Translations under genes and position numbers: made by a program | Shown here: positions 52,957 through 62,396 of the stretch, one piece after another | Position numbering within the stretch: the first letter of the stretch is position 1 | Layout: every line of letters begins with the position of its first letter | Assembly: GCF_037154075.1 (NCBI RefSeq) | Contig: NZ_JBANRJ010000002.1 | Coordinates: forward strand, 127,524-191,523 | Source: Sphingobium aromaticiconvertens | GTDB lineage: Bacteria > Pseudomonadota > Alphaproteobacteria > Sphingomonadales > Sphingomonadaceae | DNA: 64,000 nt | Reading direction: 5' to 3' | The notes under the pieces: model-generated | Databases searched by the model: none | Told to the model about the DNA's origin: nothing | Seen by the model: only the letters and a program-made list of their open reading frames with translations

Positions 52957-54159
52957 TCATGCGCGCTCCAGTAAAACAGCCACACCCTGACCAACGCCCA
53001 CGCACATAAACGCCAGGGCGTAACGCCCCTGAACTCGATGCAACTCTTCGACAGCCGATAACGCGATACGTGCTCCTGACATGCCGAGCGGATGACCAAG
53101 AGCGATGGCACCGCCATTGGGGTTGACGCGCGGATCCAAGGGGTCGATGCCCAGCGACGACAATGTGGCTATGGCCTGGCTTGCAAAGGCTTCATTGAGT
53201 TCGATCACGTCCAATGCGTCCGTCGTGATACTATGGCGTGCCATCACACGCCGCGCCGCTTCGATCGGGCCAGCGCCCATGATCCGCGGCGCTATCCCGC
53301 TGGCGGCCATGCCGACCACGCGCGCCCGAGTGACCAGTCCCTGCGCCGCTGCCGTGGCTTCCGTCGCCACGAGCATCGCGGCGGCCCCGTCATTAAGGCC
53401 CGACGCATTACCGGCCGTTACCGTCCCGCCTGGACCTGTAACAGGCTTCAGCTTTGCCAGAATATCAAGGCTGGTTGCACGCAGATGCTCGTCGGCTTCG
53501 AACAGCACATGATCGCCCCTATGCTGCGGCACCGATACCGGAATGATCTCAGCGGCAAAGCGCCCGCCCGCCTGTGCACGTGCCGCTTTCTCCTGACTGG
53601 CGAGCGCGAAGCGGTCCTGCGCTTCGCGGCTGACACCCCACTCCTGCGCGACATTTTCGCCGGTCTGCGGCATGGTATCTACGCCGTATGCTGCCTGCAT
53701 CGCCGGATTGACGAACCGCCAGCCCAGCGTCGTATCCTCGATCTTCTGGTCACGACCGAAGGCGCTGCCCGCCTTTCCCAGCACATATGGCGCCCGCGTC
53801 ATGCTCTCCACGCCGCCCGCGATCATGAAATCTGCGTCTCCGCTACGGATCGCCTGTGACGCGATACCAAGCGCATTGAGCCCGGAGCTGCACAGACGGT
53901 TTACAGTCACGCCCGGAACGCACTCTGGCAAACCTGCCAGCAGCACGGCCATACGCGCGACATTGCGATTATCTTCACCGGCCTGATTGGCGCAGCCCAG
54001 GATCACATCGTCCAGCGTCGACCAGTCGGTATCAGGGTTGCGATCCATCAACGCCTTGATCGGCAGCGCAGCAAGATCGTCGGCGCGCACGGTTGCAAGC
54101 GATCCGTTGAGCTTGCCGATCGGGGTGCGAATAGCATCGCAGATGAAGGCTTGCGCCAT
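52957..54159 (-). CDS. pcaF: 3-oxoadipyl-CoA thiolase
   Basis: A 400-aa thiolase: nucleophile C90 in VNRLCSSGLNAL, GGVESMTRAPYV, NEAFASQAIA, His in GHPLGMSGAR and Cys in CVGVGQG. It cleaves 3-oxoadipyl-CoA into succinyl-CoA and acetyl-CoA, the last step of the beta-ketoadipate pathway; the assignment within thiolases rests on the pcaD, pcaI and pcaJ neighbours. The start at 54159 is 5 bp after the pcaD stop. A longer frame upstream overlaps pcaD and is rejected. Confidence 0.85.
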   Translation of the reverse strand: MAQAFICDAIRTPIGKLNGSLATVRADDLAALPIKALMDRNPDTDWSTLDDVILGCANQAGEDNRNVARMAVLLAGLPECVPGVTVNRLCSSGLNALGIASQAIRSGDADFMIAGGVESMTRAPYVLGKAGSAFGRDQKIEDTTLGWRFVNPAMQAAYGVDTMPQTGENVAQEWGVSREAQDRFALASQEKAARAQAGGRFAAEIIPVSVPQHRGDHVLFEADEHLRATSLDILAKLKPVTGPGGTVTAGNASGLNDGAAAMLVATEATAAAQGLVTRARVVGMAASGIAPRIMGAGPIEAARRVMARHSITTDALDVIELNEAFASQAIATLSSLGIDPLDPRVNPNGGAIALGHPLGMSGARIALSAVEELHRVQGRYALAFMCVGVGQGVAVLLERA

Positions 54160-54163
54160 GATA

Positions 54164-54934
54164 TCAGGTCTCCAGAAACAGGGTAATTGTGTCCGCCAGT
54201 GCGTCGGACGCTTCAAGCGGTGCCAGATGCGCGGCTTCCAACTCGACATGAGCTGCGCCGGGTATTTGGGCGAGCAGATGGTCGCCATGGCCCTTAAATG
54301 GAGTCGACGTGTCGCGAGTGCCGGTGACGATCAGGGTTGGGCATGCGATACCGGTGATCCGGTCCGCCAGAGCCATATCGCGGATCGCCGCGCCGCAACC
54401 GGCATAACCCTCGCGATCCATCGCCAGCAATTGGCGGAGCACCGCCTGAAACACCGCCGGTTCGGCCGCGTCCGACAAGAAGCGTCCCATAACCAGATCG
54501 ACTATGGCGGCCATGCCATCGCGCCTGACTGTGGCGATGCGGTCATCCCAGGATGCTGCATCCATCGTCGCAGATGTGCAGACGGGCATCAGCTTTTCGA
54601 TCCGCGTGGGTGCACGCAACGCCATCTCCATCGCGATCATCCCGCCCAAGGATACGCCCGCAACGGAAAAGCGGTCGAACCCGGCGTCATCGGCGATGGC
54701 AAAGACGTCGTCCGCCAGCATCGCCAGTGAATAGTCGCCCGCCCCTGCTACAGACGCTCCATGCCCGCGGGCATCAATGCGCAACAGCGCAAAGCGGTCG
54801 CGCAGGCGTGGCAACAGCCCGTCCCACAAGTCCATGTCGGTGCCGATGGAGTTAAGCAGAACCAGCGCAGGCCCGTCATCCCGGCCGTCACGCTTCCAAT
54901 AAAGATGCGCTCCGGGGCGCTGGGTGAAGGCCAT
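54164..54934 (-). CDS. pcaD: 3-oxoadipate enol-lactonase
   Basis: A 256-aa alpha/beta-hydrolase: LVLLNSIGTDMDLWDGLLP (oxyanion strand), nucleophile S95 in AGVSLGGMIAM, ITGIACPTLIVTGTRD with the acidic residue, and AAHLAPLEAS with the catalytic His. Hydrolyses the enol-lactone to 3-oxoadipate. Placed between pcaJ and pcaF on the same strand. Confidence 0.85.
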   Translation of the reverse strand: MAFTQRPGAHLYWKRDGRDDGPALVLLNSIGTDMDLWDGLLPRLRDRFALLRIDARGHGASVAGAGDYSLAMLADDVFAIADDAGFDRFSVAGVSLGGMIAMEMALRAPTRIEKLMPVCTSATMDAASWDDRIATVRRDGMAAIVDLVMGRFLSDAAEPAVFQAVLRQLLAMDREGYAGCGAAIRDMALADRITGIACPTLIVTGTRDTSTPFKGHGDHLLAQIPGAAHVELEAAHLAPLEASDALADTITLFLET

Positions 54935-55007
54935 TTAAATCTCCGGCGCGATATCTGTGTGCAGACCATCAAGGCATGGGGCGATCATCGTTCGGGAAGT
55001 CCTGTCT

Positions 55008-55638
55008 TTAAGCGGCTTCAAGCACAGCAACAGGCGCCCCCGTCTTTTCCATCACTTCGGCCTCGCTCACGCCGGGCGCGAGTTCCACGAGCGTCAGCCC
55101 ACCCATGGCACGATCGACTGCAATAACGGCAAGGTCAGTTATGATCAGATCGACCACTGCCTTGCCGGTCAGCGGCAATGTGCATTGGGAAAGAATCTTG
55201 GGATCGCCGTTCTTCGATACATGATCCATAACCACGACCACGCGCTTGACGCCGGCAACAAGATCCATTGCGCCACCCATGCCCTTCACCATTTTGCCCG
55301 GAATGGTCCAGTTGGCCAGATCGCCATTGGCGGCAACCTCCATCGCACCAAGGACCGCCTCGGATCATCGCGAAGCTGTCGGCCGAGGAAAAGAAGCTCG
55401 ACGTTGGCAGCGCGGTGATGGTCTGCTTGCCTGCGTTGATAAGGTCGGGGTCTGCCTCACCCTCATAGGGAAAAGGTCCGATGCCCAGCATGCCATTCTC
55501 GCTCTGCAGCGTCACGTTCACGCCTTCGGGCACATGGTTGGCGACCAGCGTCGGGATTCCGATGCCAAGGTTCACGTAGAAGCCATTGCGCAATTCCTGC
55601 GCGGCGCGCGCCGCCATTTCATCGCGGTTCCAACTCAT
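55008..55638 (-). pseudogene. pcaJ: 3-oxoadipate CoA-transferase beta subunit, frameshifted
   Basis: The frame from ATG 55638 gives the N-terminal part ([42 protein letters not shown]) and then shifts at about 55353. The C-terminal part ([34 protein letters not shown]...) is read in another frame to 55008. Compared with the usual sequence (AMIRGG-H-I-D-L-x-x-LGAMEV), the codons between RGG and LGAM are missing, consistent with a 17-nt deletion. The product would lack the C-terminal half. The start overlaps the pcaI stop. Without PcaJ the transferase should be inactive unless another copy exists elsewhere. Confidence 0.85.
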
Positions 55639-56345
55639 GCCGCAATTTCCTTCGGACGGGTGGTCAGCTTTTCGATCCGCTTTTCGTTGATCGTACTCAG
55701 TACGATGCGGTCGACATAGATACCGGGCGTATGGATGCAGTCAGGGTCGAAACTGCCTTCGGCCACGATTTCCTCGACCTCCACGACGGTAACCTTACCC
55801 GCTGTCGCCATGTTCGGATTGAAGTTTCGCGCGGTCTTGCGGAACATCAGATTGCCTGCGGCGTCCGCCCGCCACGCCTTGATGATCGACAGGTCTGCGC
55901 GCAGCCAGGTTTCGCGGACATACTCCTCGCCCTCGAACGTCTCGACCGGTTTTCCTTCAGCGACGACGGTGCCTACCCCGGTCTTGGTGTAGAAAGCCGG
56001 AATGCCTGCGCCGCCAGCGCGAATGCGTTCGGCCAGCGTCCCCTGCGGGTTCAGTTCCAGTTCGAGGTCGCCCGACAGATACTGGCTCTCGAACAGTTTG
56101 TTCTCCCCGACATAGGAGGAGATCATCTTCTTAACCTGCCGGCTTTCCAGCAGCATCCACAGGCCAAAGCCGTCGGCGCCCGCATTGTTCGAAATGATCG
56201 TCAGGTCTTTCACGCCGCTCGCGCGGATTTCCGGGATCAGGCTTTCGGGATTACCCGACAGACCAAAGCCGCCGGACATGATCGACATGCCATCGAACAG
56301 GAGTTCGTCCAACGCGGCGGCGGGACTGTCAAATATTTTCTGCAT
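55635..56345 (-). CDS. pcaI: 3-oxoadipate CoA-transferase alpha subunit
   Basis: A 236-aa CoA-transferase subunit [82 protein letters not shown]. It pairs with PcaJ to transfer CoA from succinyl-CoA to 3-oxoadipate. Intact, while its partner gene is broken. It overlaps pcaJ by ATGA. Confidence 0.9.
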   Translation of the reverse strand: MQKIFDSPAAALDELLFDGMSIMSGGFGLSGNPESLIPEIRASGVKDLTIISNNAGADGFGLWMLLESRQVKKMISSYVGENKLFESQYLSGDLELELNPQGTLAERIRAGGAGIPAFYTKTGVGTVVAEGKPVETFEGEEYVRETWLRADLSIIKAWRADAAGNLMFRKTARNFNPNMATAGKVTVVEVEEIVAEGSFDPDCIHTPGIYVDRIVLSTINEKRIEKLTTRPKEIAA

Positions 56346-56355
56346 TCTCGTCCCT

Positions 56356-56925
56356 TCAGCCTAAATCCCCGCCCGCGACGGGCAGAATCGATCCGGTAAT
56401 ATAGCTTGCCTCGTCCGACGCGAGGAACAGAATGGGCGCGATCTGCTCGTCAAGCGTGCCATAGCGTTTCATGAACGCAGAAGACGTCACCTGACCTACG
56501 GCTTCCGCCATCCACGCCTGTTCCTGTTGATTGTCGCCGTCAGGATTGCGAGGAACCCTTCGCGACGGAGCTTGTGTGCCGCCCGGTGCGGTGGCAACGA
56601 CCCGGATGCCATCCTGCGCATATTCCATCGCCAGCGCCTGCGTCAGGCCGTTAATGCCGCCCTTCGCCGCCGAATAGGGCACTCGCCGGATACCACGCGT
56701 GGCGTTGGATGAGAGGTTGACGATCGTCCCGACGCCCTGCTTCAGCATGGTAGGCAGGACTGCATGGCAGCAATATAGCGTCGGCATCAGCGAGCGGCGG
56801 ATTTCCGCATCGATCTGTTTAGGCGTGAACGCAGCATAGGGACGCATGCGGATCGCGCCGCCGACATTGTTGATCAATATATCGATGCGTCCAAAGGTCT
56901 CGACCGCGACCCCGTCGGTTCGCAA
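56356..56925 (-). pseudogene. Benzoate-diol-dehydrogenase-like SDR remnant
   Basis: About 185 aa corresponding to the C-terminal three quarters of an [20 protein letters not shown], the catalytic region TIVNLSSNATRGIRRVPYSAAKGG with YxxxK, ending FLASDEASYITGSILPVAGGDLG. The NNVGG and TRGI-x-R-x-PYSAAKGG style resembles BenD (1,2-dihydroxycyclohexadiene-carboxylate dehydrogenase). The N-terminal cofactor motif TGxxxGIG is missing: the gene is cut at about 56925 and abuts an mmsA fragment in the opposite direction. It is non-functional as an SDR. Confidence 0.75.
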
Positions 56926-56930
56926 CGACG

Positions 56931-57140
56931 GTCGAGGTAGGCATGGTCGGTATCAACGTCCCGATCCCGGTTCCGGTATCCTATTACAGCTTTGGCGGGT
57001 GGAAGCGTTCGGGCTTCGGCGACCTCAACCAATATGGGACCGACGGCATCCGGTTCTATACGCAGACCAAGACGATCACGCAGCGCTGGCCGACCGGTGG
57101 TTCGGTCGTCGATCAGAGTTTCGTCATCCCGACGATGTGA
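56931..57140 (+). pseudogene. mmsA 3' fragment
   Basis: Codes for the last ~70 residues of an MmsA-type dehydrogenase: [54 protein letters not shown]. Close to but not identical with the intact mmsA C terminus at 50394 (my reading is roughly 78% at DNA level). It lies in the opposite orientation to that gene, so the two form an inverted repeat around the pca genes. No start or promoter. Confidence 0.85.
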
Positions 57141-57287
57141 CACGGATGGCTCGATCGATCTTGCGATCGGTTTAGCGCCGATCGCCATTAAGTCCGGTTG
57201 ACCGGGGCATGATCGGAGAAGCGGCCGCGCTGCCCTCTTGCGGGTGCGCGCGCCGGTTCGACTTGAATGAATACCCGGCATGCACGA

Positions 57288-59672
57288 TCAAAACTTGACC
57301 TGGGCGCGCACGCCATACGTGCGCGGCGGTCGCAGTGTCTGGGCGACCAAGGGAAAGTAGATCGGGAACGGGATCGATTGTGCGACGATCTGCTTGTTCG
57401 TCACGTTGTTCACATAGGCGGCGATCGTGAAACGGTCTCCGACCGGATGATAGCTGATTTCACCATCCCCTATCCAGTAAGCACGCTGGATCTCTGAATT
57501 CAGCAGTTCCGATCCCGTGAAGGTGCGGCTCTGGTGTCGTGCCTGGGCGTTGAACACCAGCTTTCCGGCGCTACCGAGTTCCACTGTTTGCTGCGCGCCC
57601 AGCGTGATGAGCCACTTGGGCGCCTGCGCTGGTGTGAAGCCGCTGCAGTTGACCGTATACGTGCGAACATCCGTCGACAGCGTCGCCGGGCAGCCCGTCG
57701 CTGGCGGGGAGGGCGGCGACCCGGGCGGGCTTTGATTGGCGGAAGTATAGACGAACGACGTGTTGCGCGCATTCAGATACTGCGCATTGACCGTCAGCAA
57801 CGTCGTCGGCGTTGCAAGGATGTTCGCATCCGCCTCCAGTCCATAAAAACGGGCCTTGCCCACGTTCTGCGTGACGAACTCCGTCCCGCCAATTGAATTG
57901 GTTCGGAACGTCGACACCTGCTGGTTCCGATAGTCCCAGTAGAACGCCTCAAGGTTCAGCTGGAGTCGATTGTCGAGAAATCGGTTCTTCGATCCCACCG
58001 TGTATGCGGTGATCGTCTCCGGTTGATAGGTAGGATCGTCTATGCTCGAAAAGAAACCGCCCGCCTTGAAGCCGGTCTCCACGGTCGCATAAATCAGCGA
58101 GCGCTGCCCTGCGTCGAATTCCACGCCGCCGCGCCAGGTCAGCTTCTTGAAGGTCCGTTCGGCATTGACGATCGGGTGGGTGATGGACACGAAGTTGCCC
58201 GTCGTTCCGAACGGCGTCGGAAAGGCTGGACGGGCACTGGCGAACTGCTCGAACGCGCCATAGTCTTCCGGCAGTGATGGTCCGCCGATGCAGAGATGAT
58301 TTGGCGAGAAGCATAATACGTTCGCTTGATACGAATCGGTCATCACCGATTTGCGATCTACGGTATAGCGTGCACCGGCGTTGATACGAAAACGATCCGT
58401 CAGGGCAAACGTGAGCCGGCCGAACGCCGCTATACTGTCGGTATTGGCGTTGTTGGTGCCGTTGGCGCCGAAATATTGCTCATTGAACAGGTACTTGGAT
58501 CGGATGTCTTCGTGGATGCCGTATATTCCGACGAGATAGCGGATCAGTCCCCGATCGGGCGATGCCAGCCGCAATTCGCCCGAGACCTGATCGTCCTTCT
58601 CCTGCTGGGTATTGACGAGGCCCGACGCAATCGAGAGCAGGTCAAGCTCGCTGCGTCGATAGGCCGGCAGGAAGGTCAGTGTGCCGATGCTGGTATCAAG
58701 GTCGGCCTGTACGCTTGCGCCGTAATATCGGTTGTTGAAATATGGCCTGGTCGTCAGCGGCTTCAAGAAGTTCCCGGCAAACCCGATGAACGTAGAGGCG
58801 GCGATGGCGCCTGCGCGTGGATCGAGGAACCCGATCTGGCGGTCCTTGTTGATGAGATCGGGGTACGTGCCCCCCGGCCCAAGGCCACCTTGATGCGAGT
58901 AATCGAACGAGACGCGCAGGCGCAACGATTGCGATGACCGAAGCGCGATCTGCATGCGTCCGGCTTCGCTGCGCTCGTCACCCGTGCCATCCGAATAGAA
59001 TCCGTCGCGCCGCGTGACCTGCCCCGCCACCCGCACGGCCCCGTCGTTACCGACCGGCACGTTGATGGCCGCCTGCAGCTGGCGTCGATCGTAATTGCCG
59101 TACTCGCCGATCAGGTAACCACCAAACTCGCCCAGCTTAGGCTTGGCGGTAATGATGTTGATCGCGCCGCCAGTGGCGTTGCGCCCGTAAAGGGTTCCCT
59201 GCGGCCCCTTGAGGACTTCGATCCGCTCGAGATCGTAGAAGACCCCCGTGCTGGACGAAGGACGCGCGATAAATACGCCGTCGACGCTGAAGGCGATCGC
59301 AGCATCGTTGAGAGCTGTGGTGGCAAAGTTACCGACGCCCCGCAGGTAAAACGAGTTATAGGCGCCCGTGACTGTTCCTACCTGAAGCGACGGCGCGACG
59401 GCGGTAAGTTTGGTCGCGTCGGTTACCCCCGATCGGATCAACTGGTCCGAGGACACGGCGGTCACGGCTATCGCTGCATTCTGGAGATTTTCGCTACGGC
59501 GCTGGGCGGTGACGATGATGTCCTGGAGGCCCGCCACGGTCGTTTCCTGCGGCTGCGTTGAGTCGACGACGGTCGATGCGGGCGTCTTGGCATCCTGGGA
59601 GGCCTGCGCCCATACGGGAGACGCAATCATCATGACGCTCAACGACACCGATGTCTTAAGACAGGCTTTCAT
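57288..59672 (-). CDS. TonB-dependent outer-membrane receptor
   Basis: A 794-aa receptor: signal peptide MKACLKTSVSLSVMMIASPVWA, plug domain (DIIVTAQRRSENLQNAAIAVTAVS; LRGVGNF; VDGVFIARPSSSTGVFYDLERIEVLKGPQGTLYGRNATGGAINIIT) and a 22-strand-type barrel ending in the terminal Phe (RAQVKF). It belongs to the large family expanded in sphingomonads; the ligand is unknown, perhaps an aromatic substrate given the pca neighbours. The start 59672 has AGGGGGGATAG upstream; an upstream in-frame ATG (59711) lacks an RBS. Confidence 0.9.
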   Translation of the reverse strand: MKACLKTSVSLSVMMIASPVWAQASQDAKTPASTVVDSTQPQETTVAGLQDIIVTAQRRSENLQNAAIAVTAVSSDQLIRSGVTDATKLTAVAPSLQVGTVTGAYNSFYLRGVGNFATTALNDAAIAFSVDGVFIARPSSSTGVFYDLERIEVLKGPQGTLYGRNATGGAINIITAKPKLGEFGGYLIGEYGNYDRRQLQAAINVPVGNDGAVRVAGQVTRRDGFYSDGTGDERSEAGRMQIALRSSQSLRLRVSFDYSHQGGLGPGGTYPDLINKDRQIGFLDPRAGAIAASTFIGFAGNFLKPLTTRPYFNNRYYGASVQADLDTSIGTLTFLPAYRRSELDLLSIASGLVNTQQEKDDQVSGELRLASPDRGLIRYLVGIYGIHEDIRSKYLFNEQYFGANGTNNANTDSIAAFGRLTFALTDRFRINAGARYTVDRKSVMTDSYQANVLCFSPNHLCIGGPSLPEDYGAFEQFASARPAFPTPFGTTGNFVSITHPIVNAERTFKKLTWRGGVEFDAGQRSLIYATVETGFKAGGFFSSIDDPTYQPETITAYTVGSKNRFLDNRLQLNLEAFYWDYRNQQVSTFRTNSIGGTEFVTQNVGKARFYGLEADANILATPTTLLTVNAQYLNARNTSFVYTSANQSPPGSPPSPPATGCPATLSTDVRTYTVNCSGFTPAQAPKWLITLGAQQTVELGSAGKLVFNAQARHQSRTFTGSELLNSEIQRAYWIGDGEISYHPVGDRFTIAAYVNNVTNKQIVAQSIPFPIYFPLVAQTLRPPRTYGVRAQVKF

Positions 59673-59880
59673 TCTATCCCCCCCTGAAAACGCCGTTTTT
59701 CCGACGTTCATCGTTGCAGATCATTTTGATCTTGGTGGCCTTGATAGTCTTCAGTAGTGGCTCGACCCATTCCTGATTTCAGCCTGACCCATGCGTTCTT
59801 CACATGGCGGTCTGAGTGGACGGCGTTGGCATCTGCGCGCTGGATCTCGTTACGCGCGACGGGCGTGTGCAGGCGGGCGG

Positions 59881-60090
59881 GACCTGCCGGTCCTGGTCGA
59901 GCGCTACGAGATCGACCAGTTCGACGACGCGCATGCGCGCTACCTGATCCTCGCCGATGCCGACCAGAGCCACCTCGCTTCGGCACGGCTGTTGCCGTCG
60001 CAGCGGCGGCACCTGCTGGCCGACCTGTTCGCCGACCTGTGCGACGTGGCCCCGCCCGCCGGCCCCGACATCTGGGAGATCACACGCTGG
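59881..60090 (+). pseudogene. luxI (acyl-homoserine-lactone synthase) fragment
   Basis: A 70-codon open stretch translates as ...RYEIDQFDDAHARYLILAD, then ASARLLPSQRRHLLADLFADLCDVAPPAGPDIWEITRW, which matches the core of LuxI-type synthases (D-x-F-D, ARLLPT..HLL...F, WEITR). The N-terminal ~40 and C-terminal ~100 residues are absent. It is a remnant. The bases directly right of it code nothing I recognise. Confidence 0.72.
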
Positions 60091-60399
60091 CGCCGCGGCA
60101 CCTCGGGAACAGGCCATCAACACTCCTTGCGCCGCTCCGCAGCGGCCAGGTGCGTTACGCAGATGTCCAATATATGTGTCGGAATCGAAATTCTAAGCCG
60201 CATGCCGCGACGCCTTGCCGCTGAGCGATCACCCTCAGCAAACCTATGACCGCCCGCGGTGCGACCTGATCCAATCCTTTGGGCATCCAACCCGAATAAT
60301 TCCGTTCGATCAGTTTCCATCGATCTATCCTGGAGTGCCGCGACAAGCCGGTTCGGCAAGTCTCCCCCCATGTCTCGAACCATCGAGCGCCCACTCACC

Positions 60400-60790
60400 G
60401 GCGCAGTCGCGGTGAAGGCATTGCCCTTGCGCGACCATCAACCGAAGCGCGATGCCCGGATGACCCTGCTGAAGGGTATCTGCTTCTGCGAGAAGTGCGG
60501 TGGAGCCATGACCATCCGCACCGGCAAGGGCGGGCGCTATCGCTACTACACCTGCTCGATCAAGGCGCGGCAGGGCGAGACCGACTTGAGTCTCAAGCGC
60601 CTCTATGACGCGATCGAATCAGGTGTGGCCGATATTTCAGATCCGGCGTTGAAAGACCGTATTTCCGGTCTGAAGTCGCTCCGCGACCAAGCGCAGGTCG
60701 ATGCCGAGCGGGCGCAGGCCATGCTGGAAAGCTCCGGCAATCGGGCGGTGACGCCCGCCACCGTGCTGCGCACGCTCACCGCCGTTTCCA
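60400..60790 (+). pseudogene. Serine-recombinase C-terminal remnant
   Basis: Contains the zinc-ribbon part of large serine recombinases (LLKGICFCEKCGGAMTIRTGKGGRYRYYTCSIKARQGE) followed directly by LKRLYDAIESGVADISDPALKDRI. In intact proteins about 60 residues, including the second Cys pair, separate these, so there is an internal in-frame deletion. The catalytic N terminus is missing. Confidence 0.75.
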
Positions 60791-61043
60791 GCGGGAAATC
60801 GGCGGCAATCGGCGTGCCCAGCTTGGGACTGAATTGGCGGGGCGGGAAAGATTCGTATCCCCCGTTTCATGGCTTTGCGTCAATTGGCATTTTCTCGCAT
60901 ATTTCGTCATCAGAAACAACTGCTTAGCAGATATTTATCCGGATCGCAGGTCGCCGCAGTTCGGACCGGTTCGCTCCGATCCAGCGCACAAACCCGGGCG
61001 CAATTCGCAAACGGGCAGTTCGACGGAGCCACTGGGATTCGAA
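60791..61043. other. Intergenic region before integrase
   Basis: 253 bp; candidate place for the integrase attachment site, but I see no tRNA 3' end or convincing direct repeat. Confidence 0.35.
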
Positions 61044-62396
61044 ATGCCACGCTCAATGCACAAGCTTAGCCCTCGACGCGTCACCACGCTGTCTGCGCCC
61101 GGATGGTATGGCGATGGCGGCGGCCTTTACCTCCGCATCAAGACCGATGGATCGAAGCGCTGGGCATTCACCTACGAGCGCAATAAGCGCCGGCACGAGA
61201 TGGGCCTTGGAGCCGTCGTGGATGTGCCGCTGGCAAAGGCGCGAGAAGAAGCGGCGGCGGCGCGGCAGCTTTGGATCGATGGTCTCGACCCGATCGAGCA
61301 GCGGCGAACCACCGGGCAGGCCGAGCCTGAGCGGAAGCCGGAGGCCGTGCCGGAAACCGTGAAGCAGAGTGGTTCTCCGCTATTCGGTCCCTTCGCAGAA
61401 GCCTATATCGACACCCAGGAAGAGGGATGGAAGAATCCCAAGCATCGCCAGCAGTGGCGCAACACGATCAAGACGCACGGGAAATCGTTGCTCACCATTC
61501 CGGTTGATGTGATCACCGTCGACGACGTGGTTGCAGTGCTACAACCGATCTGGCGCTCGACTCCCGAAACCGCGGGGCGTTTGCGTGGACGGATTGAGAA
61601 CATCCTCGATGCGGCCAAGGCATCGAAGCACATCGCCGGCCCGTGGGAGAATCCCGCACGCTGGCGAGGCAATCTGATCCATCTATTGCACCGCCGCGGG
61701 AGGAAATCTCAGGTGCGCCATCATCCGGCGATACCGTTTGAAGATCTGCCCGACTTCATCCTTCGCCTGCGCCGTCGGCCGGCGCTCGTTGCACGTGCGC
61801 TTGAGTTCACCATTCTCTGCGCAACGCGTACCAATGAGACGTTGCGCATGACCTGGTCCGAGGTGAATTTGGACGATGCCGTATGGAATGTCGCCGCCGA
61901 TCGCATGAAGATGGGCGTCGAACACCGCATCCCGCTGCCGGATCGCGTCGTCGAAATCCTTCGTGAGATCGCGAAGGGCACCAACTGCGATCCGGGCACG
62001 TTCGTGTTCGAAGGGCAAAAGATAGGAAAGCCGCTCTCCCAGATGTCGATGACGATGGTGCTTCGCCGGATAAAGCTTGGTCATTATACCGTGCATGGCA
62101 TGCGTAGCGCGTTTCGCGACTATATGGGCGAAATGACAAACCACCCGGAATCGGTCGTGGAGCAGGCACTCGCCCATCAGATCGGGGACGAGACCACACG
62201 CGCCTACCGGCGAGGGGATGCGTTCCTAAAACGACGCGCGCTGATGAAGGATTGGGAAGGGTATCTCGATTCCAAAGCGGTGAAATCGAAACAGGCAAAA
62301 GGTCGGCGTAAACCAGATTCGGCGCGATTGGCCGCAAGCCGTAATCACCATGGCTTGGGAGAGGATCTGCGTAGGGAAATCGTGACAGCGAGTTAA
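61044..62396 (+). CDS. P4-type tyrosine integrase
   Basis: A 450-aa integrase: N-terminal DUF4102-like arm-binding domain (TLSAPGWYGDGGGLYLRIKTDGSKRWAFTYERN), core-binding SAM-like domain (residues ~130-210), and the catalytic domain with Arg in CATRTNETLRMTW, His-x-x-Arg in YTVHGMRSAFRDYMGE, and His and Tyr in LAHQIGDETTRAYRRGD. It probably inserted a genomic island whose cargo includes the Abi gene next to it. The stop overlaps by 4 bp that of the convergent abi gene. Confidence 0.88.
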   Translation: MPRSMHKLSPRRVTTLSAPGWYGDGGGLYLRIKTDGSKRWAFTYERNKRRHEMGLGAVVDVPLAKAREEAAAARQLWIDGLDPIEQRRTTGQAEPERKPEAVPETVKQSGSPLFGPFAEAYIDTQEEGWKNPKHRQQWRNTIKTHGKSLLTIPVDVITVDDVVAVLQPIWRSTPETAGRLRGRIENILDAAKASKHIAGPWENPARWRGNLIHLLHRRGRKSQVRHHPAIPFEDLPDFILRLRRRPALVARALEFTILCATRTNETLRMTWSEVNLDDAVWNVAADRMKMGVEHRIPLPDRVVEILREIAKGTNCDPGTFVFEGQKIGKPLSQMSMTMVLRRIKLGHYTVHGMRSAFRDYMGEMTNHPESVVEQALAHQIGDETTRAYRRGDAFLKRRALMKDWEGYLDSKAVKSKQAKGRRKPDSARLAASRNHHGLGEDLRREIVTAS

